Shown: positions 44,456 to 54,111, counted from the stretch's first letter. The stretch: 64,000 nt of DNA from Clostridium massiliamazoniense (GCF_001403635.1 NZ_LN879467.1:616769-680768), one strand, 5' to 3'. A program made the numbers and translations. Notes: generated from the sequence alone by a model not told the origin.

Positions 44456-45232
44456 ATGGAGTGTATAATCAAATTTGAAAATATAAAAAAGATTTATGGA
44501 AATAAGGTTATTATTGAAAATTTTAATCTTGATATAAATAAAGGTGAATTTTTAACTGTTATAGGTAGTTCAGGATGTGGGAAAACAACAATATTAAAAA
44601 TGATAAACGGATTAGTAAAAGCTGAATCGGGAAATATTTTCATTAAAGGAAAAAATATAGACAATGAAGATATTATATCTTTACGAAGAAATATAGGTTA
44701 TGCAATACAAGGTTCTGTATTATTTCCTCATATGACAGTGGAAAAAAATATAGCTTATGTACCAAATCTTTTAAATAAAAAAGATAAAACTAAAACTATA
44801 AATGCAGTGGAAAAATGGATAAATATAGTGAGACTTGATGAGGATATGCTAAAAAGATATCCAGATGAATTGTCAGGAGGACAGCAGCAAAGAGTGGGAA
44901 TAGCAAGGGCTTTAGCAGCTTCCCCAGATATACTTTTAATGGATGAGCCTTTTGGTGCTGTTGATGAAATAACTAAAATGCAGCTTCAAGAAGAAATAAT
45001 GAGAATTCATAGAGAAACTGGAATAACAATTATATTTGTAACACATGATATTTCAGAGGCTATTAAATTAGGTACGAAAGTATTAGTAATGAATGAAGGG
45101 AAAATAGAACAATACGGTACCAGTAAAGAAATATTAAAGAATCCAGCTACAGACTTTGTTAAAAAATTAATAGATAGGGAAATGAGAATTTATGAACTAT
45201 TAGATGATAAACAATCACAGAGTGAGAGTTAA
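44456..45232 (+). CDS. Osmoprotectant ABC transporter ATP-binding protein
   Basis: A 258-aa ATPase of the OpuCA/ProV type. Walker A is GSSGCGKTT, the signature LSGGQQQRVGIARAL and Walker B ILLMDEPFGAVDE with the switch His in VTHD. It lacks the CBS domains found in longer OpuCA proteins. I chose ATG 44456, 7 bases after AGGGG, over the TTG at 44450. It is the last gene of the operon. Confidence 0.94.
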   Translation: MECIIKFENIKKIYGNKVIIENFNLDINKGEFLTVIGSSGCGKTTILKMINGLVKAESGNIFIKGKNIDNEDIISLRRNIGYAIQGSVLFPHMTVEKNIAYVPNLLNKKDKTKTINAVEKWINIVRLDEDMLKRYPDELSGGQQQRVGIARALAASPDILLMDEPFGAVDEITKMQLQEEIMRIHRETGITIIFVTHDISEAIKLGTKVLVMNEGKIEQYGTSKEILKNPATDFVKKLIDREMRIYELLDDKQSQSES

Positions 45233-45330
45233 AACATTATAATTCATTAGATGATTATTTCAAATAATGGTAAAATATACAATGATATGTTAATATTATT
45301 GTATATTTTATATTAAAAGGGGCGTTATCA

Positions 45331-45918
45331 ATGAAGAAGATTTTGATTAGTTTTTTGACTATTGTTTTATGTACAACCTTAGTAAGTTGTGGTGAAAATA
45401 ATAAATCAACAAAGAGTTCTTCAGAAAAGAGTACAGTTGAAGAGGTTAATAATAAGGATAATAAACCAGAGGAAAAGGAAGAACAGAATAAAAATAATGA
45501 TACTATAAACAATAAGGATAATGAAAATAAAGAAACTTCTAATGAAAAAGGTAGTTATAACAAAGAGATATTATCTGAATTTAAAAATTTAGTTAAGTTA
45601 TTAAGTGAGTTTGGACAAAAAACAATGGATGTTACTACAGATGGAACTATTTCAGAGGGAGAAGAAAAAGAGGTTTTAGAAACAGTAACTAAAATAAGTA
45701 AAATAGTAGAAAGTATAGAGACTTTAAATAAAGAAAGTACAGATAAAGAATTTAAAACATTGACAAATAGCTTTGTGGAAAAGATGAAGCTTTATAGTGA
45801 AAACTTTGTAGGAGGTCTTAATAAAGATCCTGGAAAGCTAACAAGTGCAACACAATATTTTAATGAAGCTGGAAATTTAGCATCAAAGGCTATAATGAGA
45901 GCAATGGAGCTCAATTAA
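45331..45918 (+). CDS. Lipoprotein of unknown function
   Basis: A 195-aa lipoprotein: MKKILISFLTIVLCTTLVSC ends in the lipobox LVSC with Cys20. A linker of Asn, Lys and Glu runs to about residue 75. The C-terminal 120 residues form a helical domain (ILSEFKNLVKLLSEFGQK) with no family I know. GGGGCG precedes the ATG. It has its own terminator. Confidence 0.78.
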   Translation: MKKILISFLTIVLCTTLVSCGENNKSTKSSSEKSTVEEVNNKDNKPEEKEEQNKNNDTINNKDNENKETSNEKGSYNKEILSEFKNLVKLLSEFGQKTMDVTTDGTISEGEEKEVLETVTKISKIVESIETLNKESTDKEFKTLTNSFVEKMKLYSENFVGGLNKDPGKLTSATQYFNEAGNLASKAIMRAMELN

Positions 45919-45932
45919 ATTTAATTTTTAGA

Positions 45933-45983
45933 AGCAACCTTTAATTATTGAAAAAATAACAATAATTAAGGGTTGTTTATTTT
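45933..45983 (+). terminator. Intrinsic terminator after the lipoprotein gene
   Basis: aacctttaattattg pairs with caataattaagggtt, followed by gtttattttt. Confidence 0.85.
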
Positions 45984-46097
45984 TAATAAGCTTTAGGAAT
46001 ACTCTTAAGTTAAACTTAATTTAATGTCATAAATTTTAAAACTTATTCTTTATTTTTACAGATGTAAAATTTAATTATTACTTTTGGAAAAAAATAC

Positions 46098-46155
46098 TTG
46101 AAAATAGTTTTCAATTAATGTATATTGAATTATGATGAAAATGATTATCATTTAG
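46098..46155. promoter_or_regulatory. Two Fur-like boxes upstream of the ABC transporter pair
   Basis: ttgaaaatagttttcaa (46098-46114) and gaaaatgattatcatttag (46137-46155, with the exact 7-1-7 palindrome aaatgat-t-atcattt). Both fit the Fur 7-1-7 consensus TGATAATnATTATCA. Repression in iron-rich conditions is the likely result. Confidence 0.75.
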
Positions 46156-46178
46156 CTTACGTTATGGAGGGGAAAATT

Positions 46179-47975
46179 ATGATGATAAATAAAAGGCTTA
46201 TAAGCCTTTGTGAGGATTCAAAGAAGTATGTAGGATTAACTGTACTGGTTAATTGGTTAGCTGTTTTATGCAATATAGGTATAGTAATTTTTATTGGTAA
46301 TTTTATTAATAAAGTTTATTTAGGAGAAAAGCTAGACTTATCTAATGGTATTTTTACAGCATTAATGTCCTTTAAGGTTATAGGAAATTTATCTCTTTTT
46401 AGTGTTTTAGTTCTTATAGTAGCATTACTTTTTATTAGATATATGAGTAATAAACTTTACGCAAGATTTTCAAATTTAGCTTCAGCAAATGCAAGATGCA
46501 CTTTAAGGGATGTAATTTATAGAAAGTTATTAAAGCTTGGATTAGATTATACTTCTGTAGAAAGCACATCTGCAATTGTCCAAGTTTCTGTTGAGGGTGT
46601 AGAACAGTTAGAAGTTTATTTTGGAAGATACCTACCACAATTCTTTTATTCACTTTTAGTTCCAATAACTTTATTTGTATTTATGAGTTTTATTTCAGTG
46701 AAGGCAGCTTTAGTATTTATGCTTTCAGTACCTCTTATCCCAATTTCAATTATTGCAATTATGAAAATAGCAAAAAGAATTTTAAAGGATTATTGGAAAT
46801 CCTATTCTGATTTAGGGGGTACTTTTTTAGAAAACCTTCAAGGGTTAACAACTTTAAAAGTTTTTAATATAGATGAAGAAAGACATAAAAAGATGAATCT
46901 TGAAGCTGAAAATTTTAGAAAAATAACTATGAAGGTTTTAAGCATGCAATTAAATTCTATTACAATAATGGATTTAGTAGCTTTTGGAGGAAGTGCTGCT
47001 GGAATAATTGTAGGATTAATTCAATTTAGTAGAGGAGAATTATTAGTTGGAAGTTTACTTATAATAATTTTACTTTCTTCAGAATTTTTTATTCCATTAA
47101 GACTTTTAGGATCTTATTTTCATATAGCTATGAATGGAATGGCAGCAAGTGATAGAATATTTTCTCTTTTAGATGCAGAGGAGAGAGTAAAAAATACTAA
47201 TGAAAATATTAATGTAGGAAATAAAGATGTTGAAGTTACTTTAAAGGATGTTGACTTTAGTTATGATGGGAAAAGAAAAGTTCTAAAAAATATTAACTTG
47301 ACTGTAATTAAGGGGGGAGTAACAGCTATAGTTGGTGAAAGTGGATCAGGAAAAAGTACTGTAGCTTCTCTTATTTTAAATAATTATAAAGTTAATTCAG
47401 GAGAAGTTTTGCTTAATGGTATAAATATAGATAACTTATCAATGGAAAATATTTATGAACATATTGCTATAGTATCAACTAATAGTTACATCTTTAATGG
47501 TAGTATTCTAGACAACTTAATAATAGCTAACAAAAAGGCCAGCCAAGAAGAGATAAATGAAGCATTAAAAACAGCTAGGTTATATGACTTTGTAGAAGGT
47601 TTAAGAGATGGTTTATTAACAGATGTAGGACAAGGTGGTAGTTCATTATCAGGTGGACAAAAGCAAAGGTTAGCTTTAGCTAGAGCTATATTAGCAAATA
47701 GAGATATGATTATATTTGATGAAGCAACTTCAAATATAGATGTGGAAAGTGAAGAAGGAATTTGGGATGCTATATATGAAATTTCTAAGGAAAAAACCAT
47801 ATTAGTTATATCACATAGATTAGCTAATGTTAAGGATGCTAAGACAATATATGTTATGAAAAGTGGTGAAATAGTTCAATCAGGAAGTCACAATGAATTA
47901 ATGACGAAGGAAGGACACTATTATAACATGGTAAGAAAACAAAATGATTTAGAATTAATAAGGGAGGTTGTTTAA
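46179..47975 (+). CDS. ABC transporter of exporter fold, subunit 1 (CydD-like), Fur-controlled
   Basis: A 598-aa half-transporter: six-helix membrane domain (1-320) and ATPase domain. Walker A GESGSGKST, signature LSGGQKQRLALARA, Walker B MIIFDEATSN. The membrane part resembles CydD. I chose ATG 46179 behind GGAGGGG; the in-frame TTG/ATG upstream lies over the Fur box. It pairs with the next gene, one base away. Its promoter carries Fur-like boxes, which points to iron or heme rather than cytochrome assembly. Direction of transport is open. Confidence 0.87.
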   Translation: MMINKRLISLCEDSKKYVGLTVLVNWLAVLCNIGIVIFIGNFINKVYLGEKLDLSNGIFTALMSFKVIGNLSLFSVLVLIVALLFIRYMSNKLYARFSNLASANARCTLRDVIYRKLLKLGLDYTSVESTSAIVQVSVEGVEQLEVYFGRYLPQFFYSLLVPITLFVFMSFISVKAALVFMLSVPLIPISIIAIMKIAKRILKDYWKSYSDLGGTFLENLQGLTTLKVFNIDEERHKKMNLEAENFRKITMKVLSMQLNSITIMDLVAFGGSAAGIIVGLIQFSRGELLVGSLLIIILLSSEFFIPLRLLGSYFHIAMNGMAASDRIFSLLDAEERVKNTNENINVGNKDVEVTLKDVDFSYDGKRKVLKNINLTVIKGGVTAIVGESGSGKSTVASLILNNYKVNSGEVLLNGINIDNLSMENIYEHIAIVSTNSYIFNGSILDNLIIANKKASQEEINEALKTARLYDFVEGLRDGLLTDVGQGGSSLSGGQKQRLALARAILANRDMIIFDEATSNIDVESEEGIWDAIYEISKEKTILVISHRLANVKDAKTIYVMKSGEIVQSGSHNELMTKEGHYYNMVRKQNDLELIREVV

Positions 47976-47976
47976 A

Positions 47977-49647
47977 ATGGAAAGAAGATCTGGCCTTCAA
48001 ATCATGAAGAGATTAATTTTAGAATTAAAGCCTTTAATAGCTATTATGTTTATAACCATAACCATGGGAGTTTTAGGATTTCTAGCAGCAATATCCATAG
48101 GAACCTTTGGAGCAGTAGCTATAGGTGCTTTTATTGGAGAAATTACTTTTATAAGCGTTAAGGGTGCTGTAATTTTAATGATAGTTAGTGCATTATTAAG
48201 AGGTTTTTTAAGATATGGAGAACAACTATCAGGACATTATATTGCTTTTAAAATACTTTATATACTTAGAGATAAAATATTTCATAAGTTAAGAAAGTTA
48301 GCTCCAGCTAAGTTAGAAGGGCAAGAAAAAGGAAAATTAATTTCAATAATAACTTCAGATATTGAACTTCTAGAAGTGTTTTATGCTCATACTATAGCTC
48401 CAATAGCTATTGCCATAATAACAAATACAATAATTTCAATAATTTTATATATGATAAGCCCATATTTTGGAGTTTTATCAGCTATTTTCTTCTTAATAGT
48501 AGGGTTAGTTATACCTTATTTTTCATCAAGTTTAGGAAAAGATGCAGGAATGGAATATAGAAATATGTTCGGGGAATGCAATAACTATGTTTTAGATTCC
48601 TTAAGAGGAATAAAAGAAGTATTACAATTTAAAAATGGAGAAGAGAGATTAGAAGAAATTAATAATAAATCTCGTAAGATCAATAAAAGCTTAGAGAAAC
48701 TTAAAGAACATGAAGGATTAATAAGAGCAATTACAGATTTAACTATTATGATTGCAATATTAACCTTTGTAGGAGTTGGATTTTATGAATATTCCTTAGG
48801 AAATATTACTTTTACAGCTATGATTTTAGGTATAGTAATTATAGCATCTTCCTTTGGTCCAGTAGTAGCTTTAAGTAATTTATCTAATACACTGCTTCAA
48901 ACATTTGCATCAGCAGAAAGATTGTTTAACTTATTAGATGAAGAGCCATTAGTATTAGAAGTTGAAGAGGGCAAAACTATTAAAGCTCATTCTATTAACT
49001 ATAATAAGGTTGACTTTTCTTATCCAAATAGAGAGGAAAAGATATTTAGTGATGCCACTGTTAATATTCAAAAAGGAGATAAAATAGCCTTAGCTGGTGA
49101 AAGTGGAATAGGTAAAAGTACCTTTGTTAAATTACTTATGAGATTTTGGGATGTTAATAAAGGTGAAATAAAAATAGGAAAAGAAGATATAAAAGGAATA
49201 GAAACAACTTCTTTAAGAAATTCACAGGTATTAGTAAGTCAAGAAACATATTTATTTAATGAATCTATATTAGATAATATAAAAATAGGAAATTTAAATG
49301 CAACTAGAGAAGAGGTTGAAATGGCTGCTAAAAAAGCATCTGTAGATAAATTTATAAAATCTTTACCTAAGGGATATGACACAAAAGTAGGAGAACTTGG
49401 TTCTAATTTATCATCAGGTGAAAGACAAAGAATTGGATTAGCAAGAGCCTTTTTAAGTAATGGTGAAATACTTATATTAGATGAACCAACAAGTAATTTA
49501 GATACTTTAAATGAAGGGGAAATATTAAAGTCTATAAAAGAGAACTGTGATGATAAGACTATAGTTTTAATTACTCATAGAAAATCAACTACAACAATTT
49601 GTGATAAAACTTATAAATTACAACAAGGAAAGCTTGTGCTTAGTTAA
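47977..49647 (+). CDS. ABC transporter of exporter fold, subunit 2 (CydC-like)
   Basis: A 556-aa half-transporter that should form a heterodimer with the previous product. Walker A is GESGIGKST, the signature LSSGERQRIGLARA (variant SSGE) and Walker B ILILDEPTSN. I chose ATG 47977, 9 bases after GGGAGG, over the TTG at 47968 that overlaps the upstream stop. The two genes form one iron-regulated operon by position. Confidence 0.87.
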   Translation: MERRSGLQIMKRLILELKPLIAIMFITITMGVLGFLAAISIGTFGAVAIGAFIGEITFISVKGAVILMIVSALLRGFLRYGEQLSGHYIAFKILYILRDKIFHKLRKLAPAKLEGQEKGKLISIITSDIELLEVFYAHTIAPIAIAIITNTIISIILYMISPYFGVLSAIFFLIVGLVIPYFSSSLGKDAGMEYRNMFGECNNYVLDSLRGIKEVLQFKNGEERLEEINNKSRKINKSLEKLKEHEGLIRAITDLTIMIAILTFVGVGFYEYSLGNITFTAMILGIVIIASSFGPVVALSNLSNTLLQTFASAERLFNLLDEEPLVLEVEEGKTIKAHSINYNKVDFSYPNREEKIFSDATVNIQKGDKIALAGESGIGKSTFVKLLMRFWDVNKGEIKIGKEDIKGIETTSLRNSQVLVSQETYLFNESILDNIKIGNLNATREEVEMAAKKASVDKFIKSLPKGYDTKVGELGSNLSSGERQRIGLARAFLSNGEILILDEPTSNLDTLNEGEILKSIKENCDDKTIVLITHRKSTTTICDKTYKLQQGKLVLS

Positions 49648-49666
49648 TTTTAATTATTAGTTACTG

Positions 49667-49702
49667 GCAATACTCTCACTAAAAAAAATGAAGAGTATTG
49701 CA
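49667..49702 (+). terminator. Hairpin after the ABC pair
   Basis: gcaatactct pairs with agagtattgc; the tail attgtaac is poor in U, so termination may be partial. Confidence 0.55.
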
Positions 49703-49748
49703 TTGTAACTACATTAAAGAGAGTAATAGGTAAACTATAAGATTATAT

Positions 49749-49775
49749 TGATAATGATAATTAATTGAAAATTAA
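49749..49775. promoter_or_regulatory. Fur-like box upstream of the YgbA-YbaN-NEAT operon
   Basis: tgataatgataatta (49749-49763) matches the Fur consensus at 12 or 13 of 15 positions, followed by the palindrome ttaattgaaaattaa. Confidence 0.6.
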
Positions 49776-49833
49776 TGTATGGATAAAATTTTAAATTAAA
49801 AAAATAAATTATCTAATAAATGAGGTGTTTAGC

Positions 49834-50133
49834 GTGGGTAGAATTGAAAGGGAAAAAAGAACTATAGAATTAATGATAAATATTTATTGTAGAAAAAAAC
49901 ATAAAACAGAGAAAGGCGAACTTTGTGAGCAGTGTAAGGAGTTATTAGAATATGCAAATAAGAGATTAACTTATTGTAAGTTCGGGGATAATAAATCTAC
50001 ATGTTCAAGATGTCCAATTCATTGTTATAAAAAGGATATGAAGATTAAAGTGAAAGAGGTTATGAGATTTTCAGGACCTAGGTTAATTATATACAGTCCA
50101 ATTGAATTTATTAAACATTTATTTAATTTGTAA
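49834..50133 (+). CDS. Nitrous oxide-stimulated promoter family protein (YgbA-like)
   Basis: A 99-aa protein starting at GTG 49834 behind GAGGTG. The family pattern is RTIELMINIYCRKKH, LCEQCKELLEYANKRL, then YCKFGD and TCSRCPIHCYKKDMK, with about seven Cys that may bind a metal or cluster, and RYSGPR-like RFSGPRLIIY near the end. Despite the name its biochemical role is unknown. It is the first gene of a Fur-controlled operon with a YbaN-like and a NEAT protein, and the same pairing with YbaN is seen elsewhere. Confidence 0.85.
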   Translation: MGRIEREKRTIELMINIYCRKKHKTEKGELCEQCKELLEYANKRLTYCKFGDNKSTCSRCPIHCYKKDMKIKVKEVMRFSGPRLIIYSPIEFIKHLFNL

Positions 50134-50158
50134 ACTAAGTTTAATGGAGGAGTAAGTT

Positions 50159-50560
50159 ATGGGGAAATTTAAAAAATTCATTTATATAGCTATAGGATTA
50201 GTAGCTTTTGCTTTAGGAGCTCTAGGAGTAATGTTACCAGTATTACCAACCACACCATTTTTACTTTTAGCTTCTTTTTGCTTTGCTAAGGGGTCTAAAA
50301 GGTTTGAGATTTGGTTTACTAACACAAAGATTTATAAAAAGCATTTAGAAAGTTTTGTTAAAGAGAAAGCTATGACTTTAAAACAAAAAGTTTGTTTATT
50401 GGCTTTTGCTGATACTATGATAGCCTTTCCACTTATTATTCTAGATAACATTTATATAAAAGTATTTTTAATTATATTGGTGCTCTTTAAATTCTATTAT
50501 TTTATATTCAAAATAAAAACTATTGAAGTAGACAAGAAAAAAGTTAAAAAAATTAAATAA
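50159..50560 (+). CDS. YbaN-family (DUF454) inner-membrane protein
   Basis: A 133-aa protein with three or four helices. The DUF454 signature is ALGVMLPVLPTTPFLLLASF, then CFAKGSKRFEIWF and KEKAMTLKQK. It lies 25 bases after the YgbA-like gene and 20 before the NEAT gene. DUF454 proteins are often near iron and heme genes; function is unknown. GGAGG precedes the ATG. Confidence 0.9.
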   Translation: MGKFKKFIYIAIGLVAFALGALGVMLPVLPTTPFLLLASFCFAKGSKRFEIWFTNTKIYKKHLESFVKEKAMTLKQKVCLLAFADTMIAFPLIILDNIYIKVFLIILVLFKFYYFIFKIKTIEVDKKKVKKIK

Positions 50561-50580
50561 TAAAAATTGGGGGATTTTTA

Positions 50581-52374
50581 ATGAAAAGAAAAGCTTTAGC
50601 AGTTATTTTAGCTACAACTATTACGGTGGGGTATTTACCTGTAGAGACCTTAGCAAGTGAGGGAGTAGAAATAGAAAATACAATAGAGAAAAGAAGTAAA
50701 AATTATAAAGAGGGAACTTATACAGTTGAAAATAAGGTATATAAGATAGATGCAGATAGTAATTCAGCAGCAAGAAACTATGTGGATAATCAATCTATTG
50801 TAAAAATAAGTGGAAATAGCATTACTACTACTATTGATTTTACAGAGAAAAAATTAATGAGTAATATAAAGATTAAGGTTAATGGACAAAGTGTTGATTA
50901 TAAGTCCACTGATATAGATGAGAAGAAATTGAGATTAGAACTTTCATTAAATTCTTTAGATGATAAAATAGAAGTTTCAAGTACAATTAATACAGGGTTT
51001 TTCAAAATGGATGTTTCTTTTAGAGTAGTACTTGATAAATCAAGTATTCCACTTGCACCAGAAGAAAGTCCAGAGACAAAACCAGAAGAAAATCCAGAGA
51101 TAAAACCAGAAGAAAAGCCCGAAACAGATTCAGAGGAAAAGCCAGAAAATAAACCAGAAGGTGATGAGGATTATGTTGAAGAAGAAAATAATGGTGGAAA
51201 GGAAGAGAATGTTACAGAAGGAATGAACAAGCCTACTGGAGGTAATGTAAATAATGGGGATACTTCAAATATAACTACTCCCTCTACAGCACCACAACAA
51301 CCACAAATATCTGTAGATAAAGAAAGTAAAATATATAAGATTAAAAATGAAATAATTACTAGTAGTGCTATTGGATACAGTGCCGCTAGAGCATCAGTAA
51401 ACAATATTTCTTATTTAGAAGAAATTAATGGAGAAAAATATATAACTTTAGGTTTATCACAACTTAACCTTATGAACAATATAAGATTAACTGTGGATGG
51501 AAAAAAAGTTAATTATGAGGTTGTTAGAAAAGATGACAGTAAGCATGCTATGGATATAAGATTTAAAGTTTCTAGTATAAATTCAGATGTTAAAATTACA
51601 GCTTATATTGAAATGACTTCTATGGATATTTCCTTTGGAATAGATTTTTTAGAAAATACAATGGAGTTAATAAGTAAGTCTGAAGCTAGCAAATCTTTAG
51701 GAAGTTCTAATGCAGGAAAAACTTTAGAAATAAGTGCTGCTAAGGAAAGAAGTGCAGAGGAAGGTGAAAATAGTGAAGAAAAAATAGATGAAGAAACTAA
51801 AACTGAAATTCCAGAGGCAAAGGAATATTTTAAGAAATACACTATAGAAAATGATATAGTAAGTAATAGCTCTATGGGAAAATTAATGACTAGAAAATAT
51901 TTAGATAAAATAAGTATATTAGAAGAAATAGATGGGAAGTTTTATCTTACATTAAAGTTCTCAGGAACTACAGCTATGGAAAATATAAAGATAAAAGTAA
52001 ATGGCATAGAAACTAAATATGAAGTTATAGCAAGTAATGAGGATGAGGGTGTAAAGGCATTTAGATTTGAAATCTCAAATATAAAAGATGATATAAGAGT
52101 ATATATGTTTATAAAACCAGTAAAAATGAATATAGACTTTGGGGTAACTCTTTTAGAGGAAAGTAAAAAACTTATAGAAGAAGGTGTTATATCTGAAGAA
52201 AATAAAGTAGATTCTTCAAACAAGCTATTAAATACTTTAGTAAACTCTAATAATAATGGTGGGATAAGTCAAAGTAAAATAATAGGTACAACAGTAGCAG
52301 TAACTGTTCCATTAGTATTATTAATAGAAGGAATAATTACATTAATAAGAAGAAAAGTTAAGAAAAATAAATAG
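50581..52374 (+). CDS. Surface protein with three NEAT-like (heme-binding) domains
   Basis: A 597-aa cell-surface protein: signal peptide (MKRKALAVILATTITVGYLP), NEAT-like domains at about 41-152, 249-357 and 415-525, Pro/Glu repeats (PEESPETKPEENPEIKPEEK and on, about 160-200), and a C-terminal helix (about 573-592) with a basic RRKVKKNK tail. There is no LPXTG, so it is probably held by the helix. Each domain has the run of strands seen in NEAT modules (MSNIKIKVNGQSVDY, MNNIRLTVDGKKVNYEV, MENIKIKVNGIETKYEV). In place of YxxxY each has MxxxF (Met143, Met348, Met516). Expected to bind heme or hemoproteins under iron limitation. Confidence 0.83.
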   Translation: MKRKALAVILATTITVGYLPVETLASEGVEIENTIEKRSKNYKEGTYTVENKVYKIDADSNSAARNYVDNQSIVKISGNSITTTIDFTEKKLMSNIKIKVNGQSVDYKSTDIDEKKLRLELSLNSLDDKIEVSSTINTGFFKMDVSFRVVLDKSSIPLAPEESPETKPEENPEIKPEEKPETDSEEKPENKPEGDEDYVEEENNGGKEENVTEGMNKPTGGNVNNGDTSNITTPSTAPQQPQISVDKESKIYKIKNEIITSSAIGYSAARASVNNISYLEEINGEKYITLGLSQLNLMNNIRLTVDGKKVNYEVVRKDDSKHAMDIRFKVSSINSDVKITAYIEMTSMDISFGIDFLENTMELISKSEASKSLGSSNAGKTLEISAAKERSAEEGENSEEKIDEETKTEIPEAKEYFKKYTIENDIVSNSSMGKLMTRKYLDKISILEEIDGKFYLTLKFSGTTAMENIKIKVNGIETKYEVIASNEDEGVKAFRFEISNIKDDIRVYMFIKPVKMNIDFGVTLLEESKKLIEEGVISEENKVDSSNKLLNTLVNSNNNGGISQSKIIGTTVAVTVPLVLLIEGIITLIRRKVKKNK

Positions 52375-52384
52375 ATAAGGGTGC

Positions 52385-52431
52385 GAGTTGTAGTAAGTTA
52401 GGACATTGTAATTTACTACAACTTATTTTTT
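52385..52431 (+). terminator. Intrinsic terminator after the NEAT operon
   Basis: agttgtagtaa pairs with ttactacaact, followed by tattttttatt. Confidence 0.85.
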
Positions 52432-52478
52432 ATTAATCTTAACTTTTAAAGTACTTGAAGATATATTAATATATATAA

Positions 52479-52566
52479 GTGAGATTTAATATAAAAGCTT
52501 TTAAAAAGTTTAGTTTACTTTAAGGAAGCTATGAAGTTAAACTAGAAATTTAAAGATGAATCTCAC
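52479..52566 (+). other. Possible structured leader before the MATE gene
   Basis: gtgagatt (52479-52486) can pair with aatctcac (52559-52566), enclosing further arms near agtttagttt and aagttaaact. It matches no riboswitch class I can name and may be chance. Confidence 0.3.
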
Positions 52567-52677
52567 ATAAGTTTATCTATGACCATAAGCAGAATGAATT
52601 TGATTTTTCTTTAAAAATTATAATAGTTAATGGTTATAAGATGAATAGGTAGAAAATAAAAGGAGGACTAAGGATAA

Positions 52678-54045
52678 GTGGAAGATAGTTTGCTAATAGA
52701 AAAAGAATGGCTACTATTTGTTAAATATACCATACCTAGTGTTTTGAGTATGATAGGATTTTCATTGTATATTTTGGCAGATACTTATTTTGTAGCTAAT
52801 GGTGTAGGGGCTATTGGACTAAGTGCTTTAAATATAGCTATTCCTGTTTATGGATTTATGGCAGCTATAGCTATTTTACTAGGCATGGGTGGATCAACAC
52901 TATTTTCTATATATAGAGGAAAGGGGGATTTTGATTCAGCAAATGATGTGTTTTCAATGTCTATGTTCAATTGTGCTGTTGTAAGCACAGTAATTTTATT
53001 ACTAGGAATTTTTGCTTCAAAATATATTGCTATTTTATTAGGGGCAAGTGGGATAATCTTAGATTATGTTGAAGTATATCTTAAGGTTATTATGATTTTA
53101 TGTCCTTTAATGATTTTTAGTAATGTATTAATAAATTTTGTAAGAAATGATGGAAAGCCTAAAGTAGCTATGGTAGCTATGATTATAGGAACTGCTTTAA
53201 ATATAGCATGTGATTATATTTTTATTTACATATTCAAATGGGGAATGTTTGGAGCTGCTTTAGCAACCTCATTTTCTCCAATTATAAGTCTTATTATAGG
53301 TTTATATTTTATAAAAAATAGTACATTAAAGCTAAAGAAATTTAAGTACAAGTATTCCATGCTAAAAGAAAGTATACATTGTGGTATTTCTAGCTTCTTA
53401 TCAGAGGTATCTATTTCTGTAGTAATATTAATATTTAATATTGTCATTTTAGATATTAGTGGTGAAATGGCTGTTGCAGCTTATGGAATAATTACTAACA
53501 TAGCTTTAGTATGTCTTTGTATGTTTAATGGACTTGCACAAGGTATGCAGCCTATAATAAGTACTAACTTTGGAAATAACAAGAGAACAAGAATGCTAAA
53601 GGTTTTAAAAATGGGGATTATTGTAGCTTTGATTTTAGGAATAATATTTTACGTTGTTGGAATGGTATATCCTAAAGAAATAACAGAAGCTTTTAATGGC
53701 CAAGATTCAGCTATATTAACTAATTTAACTGTAAATGGAATAAGAATATATTTTATAGCATTTATATTTATGGGAGTAAATATAGTAATTTTATCTTTTT
53801 ATCAATCAATAATGAAAGCAAAAGAAGCTTTTATATTATCTGTATTAAGAGGATTTTTATTAATAGTAGTATTATTACTAATTTTAACACCTCTTTGGGG
53901 CATGAATGGAGTTTGGTTAGTAGTGCCAATAACAGAGTTAATAACTTTAGTGTTAAGTTCTATTTCCTTAATAAAATACTTAAATAGTGAGAAAAATCTT
54001 AGTATTGAAGTAGATTATAAGAAAAGTGAGGTAGTAAGTAAATAG
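52678..54045 (+). CDS. MATE-family multidrug/Na+ antiporter
   Basis: A 455-aa transporter with 12 helices in two halves: MIGFSLYILADTYFVANGVG opens the first and FNGLAQGMQPIISTNFGNN lies in the second, a typical MATE feature. It resembles MepA/NorM-like pumps. The start is GTG 52678, 11 bases after GGAGG. It follows the NEAT operon but behind a terminator, so joint regulation is not implied. Confidence 0.92.
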   Translation: MEDSLLIEKEWLLFVKYTIPSVLSMIGFSLYILADTYFVANGVGAIGLSALNIAIPVYGFMAAIAILLGMGGSTLFSIYRGKGDFDSANDVFSMSMFNCAVVSTVILLLGIFASKYIAILLGASGIILDYVEVYLKVIMILCPLMIFSNVLINFVRNDGKPKVAMVAMIIGTALNIACDYIFIYIFKWGMFGAALATSFSPIISLIIGLYFIKNSTLKLKKFKYKYSMLKESIHCGISSFLSEVSISVVILIFNIVILDISGEMAVAAYGIITNIALVCLCMFNGLAQGMQPIISTNFGNNKRTRMLKVLKMGIIVALILGIIFYVVGMVYPKEITEAFNGQDSAILTNLTVNGIRIYFIAFIFMGVNIVILSFYQSIMKAKEAFILSVLRGFLLIVVLLLILTPLWGMNGVWLVVPITELITLVLSSISLIKYLNSEKNLSIEVDYKKSEVVSK

Positions 54046-54081
54046 TTAAGGAAAATAGGAAGTAAAGAAGAGTGTAAACGA

Positions 54082-54111
54082 TTGACAAAAGCTGTGAGAA
54101 CATGGTATTAT
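54082..54111 (+). promoter_or_regulatory. Sigma-A promoter of deoB
   Basis: A perfect TTGACA (54082-54087), 18 bases and TATTAT (54106-54111), about 90 bases before the deoB start. Confidence 0.72.
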
